Shown here: positions 1 through 11,951 of the stretch, one piece after another
How the letters are laid out: every line of letters begins with the position of its first letter
How positions within the stretch are numbered: the stretch's first letter is position 1
DNA from: Botryotinia globosa
Lineage: Eukaryota; Ascomycota; Leotiomycetes; Helotiales; Sclerotiniaceae
Assembly: GCA_014898425.1 (NCBI GenBank)
Contig: RCSZ01000007.1
Location: forward strand, 992,001 to 1,056,000
Length of the DNA stretch: 64,000 bases
Reading direction: 5' to 3'
Notes under the pieces: generated by a model
What the model was told of the DNA's origin: nothing
Seen by the model: only the letters and a program-made list of their open reading frames with translations
The model's database searches: none
Program-made: the position numbers and the translations under genes

Positions 1-2675
1 CATGGTGGCGTTTTGTATTGCTCCATTGTCAGATGCGAAGTTGGCCGCTGCCTTGAGAAGTTGAGGAGAGTTTCTCTTTGGACGACCTCAACTTACAACG
101 AGCAAGTTGCAGCCGAGTGAAAAGCCACGATAGGTAAGACTCCAATTGAACCCAGGCAATGGATCAGGATGTAAAGTTGCTATTTGGCAGGTGATCAAAT
201 CATCCATGCTCTATAATTGTGATTTGAAGACATCCCGAAAAATCATTGTGAACTTATGACGGCCGCGTCCGAATGATGACTTTCAGTCAAAATTCGACCT
301 TTAATGATCAAGATGGATGACCAGATTCCCGGGAATAAACATGGCTTTACAGTTTTGATATTGAGGAAAACATCTTGAGGGAAAGGGAACTTTTAGCCAA
401 GTTCGTTGATGCAGTGAGGAGTGGTAAGCACTGGGCAAAGCGGAAGGGGAAGATGCCAAAAGAGCCAGCCATGCAAGCATTTTACCATGGCAATGGTAGG
501 ATGTAACAATCACCGGTCCCGAGCACCACTCACATATTGTAAGAATGTAGACCTTACTTATGCAAAATATCCTTTCAGGCAAATCAATAATAAGTATGTA
601 TGTGTACCTATGTAGCACAGACAAGCGAAGGAGAGAGAGAGCATATCGATAAAGAAGCAATCAGGTCAGTCAAGGTAAATAAATAGATGAATGACCAGCA
701 TTCTCAACGGTTTTTGAAGGGCCAAGCTTTGTAATGAGGCTGGTGTTGTTTGGCATTGTATTGTCGCTGCCAGTGGTTCGTTGATTCACAGAATAGAAAT
801 CGAGATGACACAGATTTTGGTGGCTGAGAAACTTTTATGCGTGTTCAGATAATCCCTAGGTAATGGATGAAGCGTGTAGTAGTAGCTTTTATGGAAGCCA
901 CTTAGAAGGCATTTAGAAGGTATTTAGAAGGCATTTAGAAGGCATTTAGAAGGCATTTAGAAGGCCATCAAGACCATCAGGGCAATCAATAGAAAAAGCT
1001 ACACTCATTACAGTGATTACACTGCCAGTATATGACATCCGCGATTCCGCACCTGATTTAACCTTTGCTCACTCTGGGCTAGTTATGCCGAGAAAGAGCC
1101 ACAATTACTTTATGTGGGGAACATATTCCTAGCAAGGTTCCATGATCCATCGAGTCACGAATCGAATCGTGCATGTTCGTTCCTCTCCGCCTTTGCTGCA
1201 CTTTACTGCACTTTACTGCATTTTCCTGCGTCTCTCTGCATTTCTCGTACCATGATGGGTTTACATTGTTCGGTTACAAATTACAATGTCACTTTATTGA
1301 CCTGTACAGTACTCGACAGCAAGCCCCAAGCCCCAAGCAGCTAACTGTGTATACTGGTCGAATTCCATACCTTACCTTACCTTACCTACCTAGCAAAGAC
1401 AAAGGCGCTCTCGTACCTAGTACCTACTTTGTATAATGCTACTCTGTGCAGTAGAGGACGACGTAGTTTCCAGTCAGCGACATTCCGATTGCGGTATGGA
1501 ATCTGTATGGAATCTCAATTCTCCAATCAAGAGACCGTACTAATGGGCTCCATATTAAAAATCTTTTGGACGGATTCATCAAAACTTCAAAAGTCCCAGT
1601 TCTTTCGGTCTTGTGCCTGGCTAACTGGATTCAAACATCATCTGAGATCCCGAGCTGCATCATCGTCAAATTGTCACTGCCAGCCCTTCTGATAATCCTC
1701 GTCGTCTCGTCTTTCTCATGGTGTTTTAGTCCACCGTATCGTTGGCCCTCGCTCGGTCTACCCATTCAACATTGTCCGTAGGATCATGCTTCGTAGTTAG
1801 TCGTTGGTAGCCACCCACCAGACGGCGTATGTATTGCTCCCAGTGAGTTTAACGAAGCCTCTCTCTCTGAGAAGAACACTCTCCGTAGGTTGCCAAGACT
1901 CCTTTCACACGGTGACCTTGTATTCCAATTCAATCATGTTCACATTATTGCATTTTTAGATGAACAGCCCGAGCCACACCAACGCCAACACCGCAAAAAT
2001 TCTCTTCTCTGTTGGCGGAGTTCAGACTAGTGGATCCCAAACTACCTGGTACTCCTTGACTAGTTGCTAGAAGAATTTCCCAATAAATAAATAAAAAATA
2101 CGTATGAACCTTGGAACTAGAAACATCATCAAGAAGCAGGGTTCTGACTTCCAGTAGTGTACCGTGCTTTCCGAATCGGATCTGATTCAAACCCCTCCCT
2201 AACCGTGAAAAATATTCTCCTCCATCTAAAAGGATGAAGCTCCTCAACTGAGTTTTCATTACACAACTTTTTGACCGAAGTCTCACATTCTTATTACTCT
2301 ATCTTTTACTCTATCAATCATTCTCCAATACATTGTACCTGTATCAATCTCTATCACGCAACCACCGGTTCATCTCAGGCTCTCAGCCTCGTACGCCATC
2401 CCTACCTTATCTCCAGTTCCCAGAAATTCGGGAGTCAGTGGAACGGCGCCTATAGGGCCATATAGCATCTGATAACGAGTAGTCGATTACTGTTTTTAGA
2501 CGCAACCTCGCTGTCCAAGCTTCTGTCAAGCATTCATACTGTACTGGTTGTATGTAGGGTGCATTCACTCTTTTAATTCGTTTGATCTGTAGAAATTTTT
2601 GCCGAGGCCAATACCTGGGGCCAACAAAAGGCGGGGTTCAGAAACACCATAGTATCACAATTTCTCCCCATTGAA
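1..2675. other. Intergenic region, no supported gene
   Basis: No reading frame on either strand combines length, splice signals and protein-like composition. The stretch holds an 11-bp tandem repeat at 903-965, a CTTTACTGCA duplication near 1199-1218 and ACCTT runs near 1370-1390. The last several hundred bases are presumably the promoter and 5' leader of the bZIP gene starting at 2676. Confidence 0.6.
903..965. repeat. 11-bp tandem repeat (ATTTAGAAGGC)
   Basis: The unit ATTTAGAAGGC is repeated head to tail about 5.6 times, with a single C-to-T variant near 921. It lies in non-coding sequence and its period is not a multiple of three, consistent with a non-coding minisatellite. Confidence 0.9.
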
Positions 2676-4021
2676 ATGGCAGACATCTCAACAAGCATGT
2701 CTATCGACGCAAAAGAATCCGTCCGAGAGGGCACAGATGAATCCTTGGATGCTTCTACACCAGAGGCGGAAACAGAAATCCCTCCAGAAAGTGTTGGCCA
2801 ACAAAAGAGGAAGGGCGGCCGAAAGCCTGTATGTTGATAGAAGATGCTCGGCTCTGTAGCACCCCTTTGCTAATGCGATCCCTTAGATTTATGCTACTTC
2901 AGAGGAACGTAAACAACGCAATCGCCAGGCGCAAGCAGCGTTTAGAGAGCGTCGCACAGAGTATATCAAGCAACTTGAAGAAACCATCAGAGTTCATGAG
3001 ACGAACCTTCATAATCTCCAGAATGCTCACAGAAGTGCCGCTGATGAGTGTCTGATGCTCCGATATAAGAATTCTCTCCTTGAAAGAGTTCTTCTAGAGA
3101 AAGGTGATTATATCAATGAGCTTTCTTTCGAGCATAATCTAATTCTTTTGGCAGGAATTGATGTCCAAGCCGAACTACGTGCGAAGACAGGAAGTCCTCA
3201 CCTTGGCCCAACGCACATGCAACAGAATATGGCTCAGCCACCTACTGTTCAGCGTGCCATTATGAACAGGCATCATCAAGCTAGACGATCGAACTCGAGC
3301 ATTGCGCCGAAGCTTGAGCCCGGAGTCTCTTTCCATGCCAATCAATCGCCACAGTCAAGACCGACTCCACCCTCGCACGCGTCGTCGCCAACCACAAGCT
3401 CGCCAGGCTTCAACAACCAAGGCGTACTAACTCCACCTTCTTCTGACTCTCAGATGCAGCATCACCAGCAACAACGCCTTCATGCTGCCAAAACACAAGC
3501 GCATCATGCATTGTCAAATACTACCGGACTTCTTGTTAATACTAATGTAGCATCGCCATTAGGGGCAAAGGGGCAAGGAAATGGCAATGGTGCGGGTAAT
3601 ACAGGAGGCGCTCCGGGAGCTCCTTCTTATTATCCGTCATTCCAAAATCATATTGAGCAACTCGGCAAGCTGTCCCGTCCCCTGTTATCATTTTCTTTTT
3701 TTGGAACTATGTTCGTCCTAGATTGATTCCGTGAGTACAGAACAGGAGTACGATGCGCAAGCCGACATGGTTGACGATCAACCCGAAATCTCAGGGCCCG
3801 GCCCGTATCCCGAATCGATTCCCGCTGGTCAACTCAATCAGCAACTCGGTCACCCTCCACACTCGCAAGGTATGCACGGCGAAAACACACCTCAAGCCTA
3901 TAGTTCGATGACGCAGTTACTCGATCCTTACGACCCGGTACTCGACATGGACCCCTTCGGTCTTTCGGCAAGCATGCAATTTCCAACTCAATTCTCTTTC
4001 GACACGAGCTCAATGCGATGA
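2676..4021 (+). CDS. bZIP transcription factor, Yap/Pap1-type basic region
   Basis: Predicted nuclear DNA-binding regulator of 403 aa. Exons: 2676-2828, 2887-3664 and 3741-4021. Intron 1 (58 nt) is GTATGT..TTAG. The basic region at residues 59-74 reads RKQRNRQAQAAFRERR, containing the N-x2-A-Q-x2-F-R signature of fungal AP-1-like (Yap/Pap1) proteins. A leucine-zipper-like heptad region follows to about residue 115. The rest is low-complexity (Gln, Ser, Pro, Gly) with an acidic C-terminal third, a common activation-domain composition. The start ATG has A at -3 and G at +4. The last intron fits the frame only as a GC-AG intron (donor G|GCAAGC, 76 nt) or with a poor GTCCCC donor. The target genes cannot be read from sequence; oxidative or metal stress roles are typical of the family but not shown here. 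Confidence 0.85.
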
Positions 4022-5478
4022 GCCATCATCGCTCATGATACCCACGGTTGGGCATAATCTCTCCTACGATTTCGGCTGGCGTTCGAGTAATGATAATCGG
4101 TTTTGATGTCTCGTGGGATCAGGCAATGATTATTTTTTGGTTTTGGGGGTTCGGTTTGGGAGCATTGGGGATGGAGTTTAAAAAAACAAAAAATGGAAGG
4201 AATGGAGCAAAAAAAGTTTATGAACAAGGGCTTTGGCATATTCGAGTTGCTATCGCATAGCATCATTCGCATATCTTCGAGACAATCGCGGTCATGAGCA
4301 CGGTCGAAATAAGCACTGTATGTATTGAGCATTTCATTCTCTCATGATGGAGATGGCTTTCACGATGGATAAGGAAGATCTGTAAGCATACTCAAGGGCA
4401 GAGATGGGCGGAGTAAGTTCCATGAACGGGTATTCCTGCCTGGCGACAATGGCAGGAAGAAAAAAGCATCCATAAATGGAAATATATTGGATGGTTCCCT
4501 TTTCTTTAAGATAAATTTTCCACGGCACTGTCTTTCACTTTCTCATTGTTCCTCTTTCTTTCTGTTATTTGGATTGGTGATCGTTCCCTCATGAATGATA
4601 CCATTATCTCTCTTGAAATATACGTTGATGTTGACGTCTGGATGAATGTAAAACTGTACTTAATTACGAATGAATGATGATACCAGTAAACGAGCGATTA
4701 ATATGATAATTTGATATTGTCTGCCTGCTAACTCCACGCAAGAAATTATGAATTAAACAAGTGATACTTTGCTCTGATTAATTTCTTCTACAATAGAAAT
4801 TGTTAGACAATCCGCGGTATACCAATCTTTATTATAAGAAAAAAGTAGTAATGCATGAGAATCAAGAACATCAGAGGTCGCCGCCTCCATGAGATGTGAT
4901 CAACAAGAACAAAGACAATTGATGAATCATGGCTTGGGAACTCACTCCATGTTGCACAAATGATTGTCATACCTACATAATACCTACCTACCTAGGTATG
5001 TATCTATGAACCTATCATTATTGAAGTCAAATGATTCCTCAAAGCTTATTCACCAATCTTTGTTAAATTAACATCCAATAATCTTAATGAGAAGTTTTCA
5101 ATTCTGCTATCACTACTCTCCAGCTATCACGTCTATCACTCACCATCACTTATCACTACAATCAAAGCAATAAAGCAATTCTCGACTTTGACCCCACATC
5201 TCAGAAAAATATTGGAAAGCCCTGGTGGGCTGCTCGCTTATATCTAACACTAAACTAAATTAAGTTTAGATTCTTTGTGTACTGAGGAACGAACCGACTT
5301 TTCAGCATCAACGACGATTTACAAGTTTACCTTGTTCTCCAACCGCAAATCAGCAATTCTCGAGAGACGGCTTCCTTGTGTTCAGGAATCTGTCAGTCTC
5401 GTTTTTTAAACTCACAACCCCCGAATTGTTCTCTCGGTAGCAAAAGCTTCTTCGGAGGCACTCGAGAAGCAGATCAAG
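4022..5478. other. Intergenic region, no supported gene
   Basis: About 1.46 kb between the bZIP stop and the Stm1-like start. It is AT-rich with short open frames only. It contains one copy of the palindrome TACCTAGGTA at 4989-4998. The segment just before 5479 is probably the 5' leader of the downstream gene. Confidence 0.6.
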
Positions 5479-6820
5479 ATGTCGGGTATCGCTTCCAAGG
5501 TAATTATTATTCTCTCAACAATCAACAATAAATTTTTCATGCAGTTTGCGCTTGAAAAGATGCGCTTCAGATTCAGCCATCCATCAACTTTCACTTATTT
5601 ACGAGTTTCAAGGCTAATATGAATGAATGTAGAACCTTTACGAGCTTCTCGGTATGCACGAATTTACTCAGAAATTAATCTTTGAAGCACGAAAACTGAC
5701 CAAATATAGGCAACGACCACGAATATGATTCCGACAAGGAGCCAGAGCCACCAGTGAAGGTTGTCGATAAGACTCCAGCCCGCAACACCAAGCGCAATGC
5801 TACTGGAGAGGCACCAGCAGCCAAGGCTCCTGTAGCTGACGGGCGTGGTGCTCGTCGTGGAGGATACTCCGGAAACGAAGGTGGTTAGTACATGAACAAT
5901 CTCAGTTTGCATATATCAATACGTCCAATTTTACGGAATATTTGAGCTAGTTGCAGTGGTCAATCAGAACATTAGCTAATGCTATTCTTACAGCATTCCG
6001 TGATCGTAACGCTGGCAGCGCCAACAACCAAGGCAAGCCAACCGATGACTCTGTCAGACAAGATCGTCACCCAAGACGTGAAGGTGGTGGACGTGGCCGA
6101 GGTGGTGCTCGTGGAGGTGCCAAATTCGATCGTCACAGCCGTGGAGTCGGAGGGTAAGAAATCTCCTATGATAAAAGTGGCAGCATAAAATATTGACACT
6201 CTAAAAGTGATTCCGAGAAGCAAGCTGCTCATGGCTGGGGTGCTACCGAAGGTGGTGCCGAGCTCGCCGATGAGCAAGCCGGTGAAGCTATTGCTAAGAC
6301 CGAGGCTAAGGAAGATGGTGAAGCAGCTGAGGCCGCCGCTGAAGAGGAGCCAGAAGACAACAGTGTCTCCTACGCCGATTACCTCGCTCAATTAGAGGAG
6401 AAGAGAGCCGCACTCAACGCCGCTACCCCTGAAGCTCGCAAGCCAGACAGCAAGCTCGACAAGAAGTGGGCTAACGCCAAGCCTATCGCCAAGGAGGACG
6501 AGGAAGACTTCGTCGCTGGAACTGGTGGCAAGGCCAAGCGTGAACGTCAACGCACTCAAAAGCAAATCGTTGAGATTGATCAACGTTATGTTGAACCCAC
6601 CGAACGTGCTGGTGGTAGAGGAGGTTTCCGTGGAGGCCGCGGACGTGGTGATGGACCACCACGTGGCGACAGAGGAGGTTTCCGAGGACGTGGTGAGGGC
6701 CAACGTGGACGCGCTCGTGGCGATAGAGGCCCACCACGCCAAAGTGCCCCAAGAAACGGAGGTGCTTCTGCATCCATCCAACTTGAGGACCAATCTGCTT
6801 TCCCAAGCCTTGGCGCATAA
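5479..6820 (+). CDS. Stm1/HABP4 (PAI-RBP1)-family ribosome- and RNA-binding protein
   Basis: Predicted cytoplasmic protein of 328 aa. Family members (yeast Stm1, animal SERBP1/HABP4) bind the 80S ribosome and preserve it in a non-translating state. Exons: 5479-5499, 5633-5651, 5710-5883, 5994-6153 and 6208-6820. The N-terminus reads MSGIASK then NLYELLGNDHE, the characteristic Stm1 N-terminal segment. The middle carries RG-rich runs and AFRDRNAGS. The C-terminal half has the acidic/KKW segment (LDKKWANAK), a dense RGG/RGR cluster and the terminal PSLGA. Exon 1 is 21 nt and exon 2 only 19 nt (6 codons plus one base), so the conserved N-terminus is assembled from very short exons. For exon 3, two in-frame donors three bases apart (GTGGTT and GTTAGT) are possible; the latter is closer to consensus. 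Confidence 0.9.
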
Positions 6821-9800
6821 AGTTTCATTGAAACTTAACATGCCGATCTTTCACAACATGGCATAACATGATATGTAGAAATGATCTCAAAAAATTTGTG
6901 TTTTACGCAATGGTTATATGAGAAACAAAAAATTTGATTTAAAAAAGGGCCAAAATTGCATTGTGAACTGGTTAGTGAAGGATTTTGCTCATAATGAATG
7001 TACAGAGAGGCTTCTACGAATAATAGGGACGTATTGGCTCTCAATGATGTTTCGTGATGGGACGTCTCTCTTTTCCATTTCAACAACTTGCCTTTTTGTC
7101 TTTCTGTGGTCTTACCTTGCGGAGGTGGTTATGTGACGGTCTGGGGGTGGGATTTGGTTACCCGGGCTTTTCTTCGCATTTCACTTGCTTGTAATGGTAG
7201 ATAAAATGAAACAGGGGTTTTCTCTCCATCTTGGTTCTGGGGTCTTGATATCTATTTGTTACTTAGACCTTGGCTCTTTGATAAATGCATATCAATGGGA
7301 GGAGGAAGTAATGAAGTCTAGCTTGAATGTTTTTCTATCCATGAAGTGAGATAGGTACATAGCAAGAGCTACCAAGTACATGACACGCCCGCTGTTTCAT
7401 GGTAAATCTCAAGTCCCTGTCTGTATATATGTAGTCGGTTATGGAGAAGGTATGTCCAAGAAAAATCAGGTTTACGAGTCTGAGATTTCCCGAGAACATG
7501 AGTATGAAAGCCTTTGTACCCCCTTTTGGAACTGCTTTCAAGTCTTCCAACTGGATTACATAGGTGGGAGTATAGCCTTGGTCTTCTAAGACTAGGTCCA
7601 TTTCCTTATTATAAAGCCTTTTCTGTTATTACTCGGGAAGGAAGATCCTTTTATTCATGATCATTGCACGGCACAAGCACATTCCAAAGGAATCCGTCAA
7701 TTTTTTCGTTTGCATGTCCGGCTGAGCGAGATCTAATAGCTTCCTGAAGATGTTCGGTTGGCTATCTGAGGAAGTATGTTTAGAGGACTATGTGGTTGGG
7801 TCTGTCTGATAATGAGAAATCATGACCTAGGTGTCTGACTTCTCGCTACTGCTAATGGCAGATACCTTGTGTTGTACTGTGGAAAGCCTCAGTATGGTCG
7901 TTGGCGTCGGTATGTTTCTGGGAGTTCTGTGGTTTCGACTCCAGTCATGTCCTCGATGTTCAATCACATGTGCATTCCGTCATCAGTTTTTTTTTCTCGA
8001 AACGATTGATTGACGGTGTGGCAAATCAAGCGCCGCCATTCACAGGTGCTTGTCAAGCACGGGTGGCGGTTCATGTGGTGGAAGGCGGATTTTCGTTTAA
8101 TTATTCCACATGACCGCCATCTTATCCCATCTAGTATCGTTACAGTCCTTCACGTCTTGCATGCTCTATCATGGAACGAAGGGAATTAGGACATTGATTC
8201 AGTCCTGCTAATATGCCACACTTCGAGTTCAGGATTAGAATAGTTTTATGGTAGGGCAAGATGATCGTTCCGGTTCGCCAAACACGATGAGAATATAATA
8301 TATAGCAACAACAACACTCACACATACGACCATAGACTGAAGAGAATTGGGCATCCCGTCCGCTCTGCCATACACAAGCTTCAGATCGGTGGATTAGTAG
8401 TTGGGTGGGTGACCACCAGCGAATCCCCACTGTTGTACGTAAACTTACCTTTTGGTTTTGTTGAGGGGGCGGAGACGAGGGGATGTCCAGATATTGTTTT
8501 GCCGGATTTGGTCCCTGGTAGAGGCATCTTTCTCACACCACGTTCTGATAGGTAGATATGATAGAATTCTCCTAATGTTCCATTTGGTGGCGTTGTTGAT
8601 TTGGTGTTTTCTGGGGCCATCGGTCACTTGTTTGGTTTTGAGTTTTGCTACCGCTGAACGATTTCTCATCGAGAGATTTCTCGTTGTATATGGTATGTAG
8701 TGCTTTCATTGAAAACTTGAATGTTTCCATTGTGCTTCCGATGATATAATCTTTAATTTCTGTCTACATGGATAGGAAGTTCAAAATGAGTTTACTTAGG
8801 AAAGTATACTGACTGCCGGTACGTGAGATGAAGAACTCACATTTGTAATTCTGATATATTTAGATGTGTTTAGAGCTATGTCTTGTTCTGAGGCTCTCTG
8901 GTATACCATTTTACTTCCCTAGATTATTTCTGTATCCTCTGAATAGTGGTGTTGCTGGTGTGTGAGAAAGGTGGGTGGAAAGAGTTCTTCGTGTATAATA
9001 TCAGCATGAGGGGGAAAGGGTGAAGGTGGGTATTCATTGTAAATCGATATTGAGGTGTTCTGGTTATCGAGCATTCAACTTTACCCTTGCGGGGAAGAGT
9101 TATGTTTGTCTGGGTGATGGACAAGAGGGACACGGTCTGTCGTATTTTCGACTAGGAAAGAGAACCATTATTGGACTCGGAACGAACTGCTACGAGTAAT
9201 TAATCGACGATTGAAGATGCTGTATTGGTTACGAGAGGCTAGCAGGGGAAAATGGGAATCTTTGCTTCACAAATTTTAGCAATGGCGATCTTGAGGTGTC
9301 CTGGTTTCTCTGTCTTCAGAGGGCGATACAGTCTAGGATATGGATATGATATGTGCTCTCCTGGCTACTGCCGTGCGAAAATTTTAGAGTAATATCAATA
9401 CTACGTCAATTTGGAGAAAATTTAATGACTTGCTTGCGGGGCACTCGAACGCGTGATATGGCAAGCTTCGCCACGGATTAAAGTGACATTCAGCTTGACA
9501 ACATATAGCTGGGCTTTGTGGGCAAATTGAACAGATTTGGCTTGTCGTTGCTTGCCCTTTGCCGCTGCTAGACACAGAGTGATGAGTATTGATCTTTGCG
9601 TTATTCTCGTCTCGAGCACAGAAGCTCATCTTCCGTCATAAATTGGATGCTTGAGTCTACTTCAATGCCGTTATCAATGAGCGCTACCTGACAGCGTCCT
9701 GTAAATCTCCATCAGGATCTTGAGGAATCATCAAACAAACGAAGCTGAAGGACTTGGGACAAACTTGTTGCCAGGTAAAATGGAAGAATATGAAAAACAT

Positions 9801-11027
9801 ATCAACAGAAATGATCTGGATGAGACTGATGAAACATGCCCTGGATAACTTTTATTCTGCTTCAAAGCTCACCCTCCAAAAACAGGTGTTCGTGCTCTAA
9901 TTCACGAGCCGCAACTTGGTGCTCTCACAGTGTGCTCTCTTCTTCCTTGTTCGCAGACAGGTTACTTTGCAGTACCTCTCAGTCAAATACTTGGTGAGAA
10001 AACGCCAACAACCGCTATCATCCATGTGCACAACAACAGGAATTCAAAATCGAGATAGAAACAGGTAGGCAGAAAGCGTTGTGAGATGATACTTGGTAAA
10101 TGCAAGCAAGCATCTTGACTCTGCAAAGTAAATTCTCGTCTCTTTCCCCCGTCTTCACTTCCACGTATCTTTTGACTTTCTACGTCCTCTCTACTTTCCC
10201 CATTTCCCGCATCTTCCCACGAGCACAATACACATACATAATAGAGTAAGAAACATCTTGACTATCCCTCAGGAATATTTTCTTTCCACCAGGATATCAG
10301 GATATCAAGAGAAATCAAGATAGCTCAGCACCGGCGATCACCCAAATGTCGGAAGGCCATGAGTACCACGAAAGAAAGTCCAATGTCTAATATCCAGTAT
10401 CGAAGTTATACCATACTCATTACCGGATTGTGATTCTCATTCATGAAGAAACCCCTACTCCCCTCTCACGTTCTTGTTGCTTTCTTTGACGCTCTGAGAT
10501 CACCCTTTTCGATATTCTTAACTCCTTCATACCTCCACCTGAAAACGTACTTTGAAATTCCCGTTAGACAGCTGCGAATCAAATATTTGCCCGAGGTATT
10601 GAACGTGATACCCGTAAGACCACTAGATCATAGTTTCGACAAATCATTACTTCTACACCGCGTGTTTAGTTTTCTCTTATGGAAGTGGGAGATGCCCATG
10701 GCAACCTTCGATTGAAGTAACCCATTCAAGAACTGTGTGGAAAAGGTCAACACCGGAAAGTCATCCGTCGTGTATATATCCAATCACCCAAACCCAAATC
10801 CAATGTCTATACAATATAATTACAACGACAGCTTCTTGTTGCCTCATCCTGTCTCATCTTCTCTCATCTGTCAATATCAACACTTACTCAAGATCGCTCT
10901 AATGCCTGGGATATACGCATCACATCTACTATCTCCGAGCCATACCGCTCACCCAATACATATGTATCCAATTCTTATATCCATAACCAACCCACCAGAA
11001 ACACCACTCCGCCATTCAGTTTTACAA
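6821..11027. other. 4.2-kb gene-free gap between convergent genes
   Basis: No frame above about 100 codons with credible composition was found on either strand. Splicing short open frames together gave no recognisable protein. The two flanking genes point their 3' ends into this gap, so it is not obviously promoter DNA. An imperfect inverted repeat lies at about 8031-8070. A non-coding RNA or decayed mobile element cannot be excluded. Confidence 0.5.
8031..8070. repeat. Imperfect inverted repeat
   Basis: CCGCCA near 8033 pairs with TGGCGG near 8065, and the inner segment GTGCTTGTCAAGCAC is self-complementary. The two arms could form an interrupted hairpin with a very small loop. It lies in non-coding DNA; function is unknown. 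Confidence 0.5.
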
Positions 11028-11951
11028 TTACTCCAAAACTCCACCCAGGGCCCCTCCCTTCGAGCCCTCCATCTCTTTTCCCGCATTGATATCATATGCC
11101 TTCCCAGGTTTTTTCAGCCCCTGTTCTCCATCCCCATCAATATCACCCACCACTTTCTTTTCAATTTCCTTGCGCGAGTTTTCTTCCGAGATGCGTTGCG
11201 TTTCTCTGGACGCTTCGTCGCTTTCCCAGTCGTAGTTTCCTGCGCCTCCTCGCTGTGTGCATAAACCTGTCAGCTAATCGTTTTCCAATTTCTTCGACAT
11301 TGCCATCTTGCTCGTCTCAATTCCTGCCCCTACCCCCAAACCTCTCTCTCCCGCAATAGAAAACGAGAACAAAACTCACCCCACCCTTGTAAACAACACT
11401 CTGCATACTACTCCTCACATCTCTCGGCGAGCTCGATGGGGGCGCGGGATTAATCGTCGGATTGTCATAATTCGTCAATGTTTGCGTGAGACCTGAATTC
11501 ACGAGCGAAGCGGGAGAGGTGAAATTGCCTGCGCCGCCGCGACCGGTGTCTAATTTTGAGGCGTGAGCTAGCTCTACCACTTGGAATGAGAGGAAGGGAA
11601 GGAGAACAAACGTTGGTATTCTGGCGGTGGCCCAGCGGCGCCTTTGGAGCGCAATGCTTGTGAGAGTAAGGAGGGAGCTTTGTTTTGATTGATGGAAGAG
11701 GAGGAGGATTGGGCTTCGAGATCCTATTCGCGGGTTGGATTAGTGTGTGTTTGATGTTTGGATTGAGTGAAGGCGAGAAGACGAAGATGAAGACGAAGCA
11801 GTTCTGAAGGATAAAGGAGAGGGATGAAGAGAACAGAGAGAAGAAACTGCAATATACATACAGAAGTACCATTGCTCCTCTCTACATCCTGTTTACTATA
11901 GAAATTCCCCGCGCCGCCTCGCCCTACTTTCTTATATGCTTCTTGGGACAT
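11028..11951 (-). CDS. DUF3602 protein with three GRGGAGN motifs
   Basis: Conserved fungal protein of unknown function, 198 aa. Minus-strand exons: 11951-11862, 11723-11612, 11549-11380 and 11252-11028; every junction keeps frame. GRGGAGN occurs at residues 10-16, 70-76 and 124-130, the hallmark of the DUF3602 family. The family-typical DLEAQ and PEYQHTGRGGAGN segments appear only when the introns are removed as given, which supports the model. Donors are GTATGT, GTTTGT and GTGAGT; acceptors are ATAG, TTAG and ACAG. The second and third motifs are each assembled across or next to a splice junction. The C-terminus is charged and helical. No catalytic residue, signal peptide or membrane segment is visible. 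Confidence 0.9.

Noticed and set aside
10737..11359. Plus-strand frames of 175 and 87 codons
   Set aside because: They lie largely antisense to the well-supported DUF3602 exons or in C/T-rich flanking DNA.
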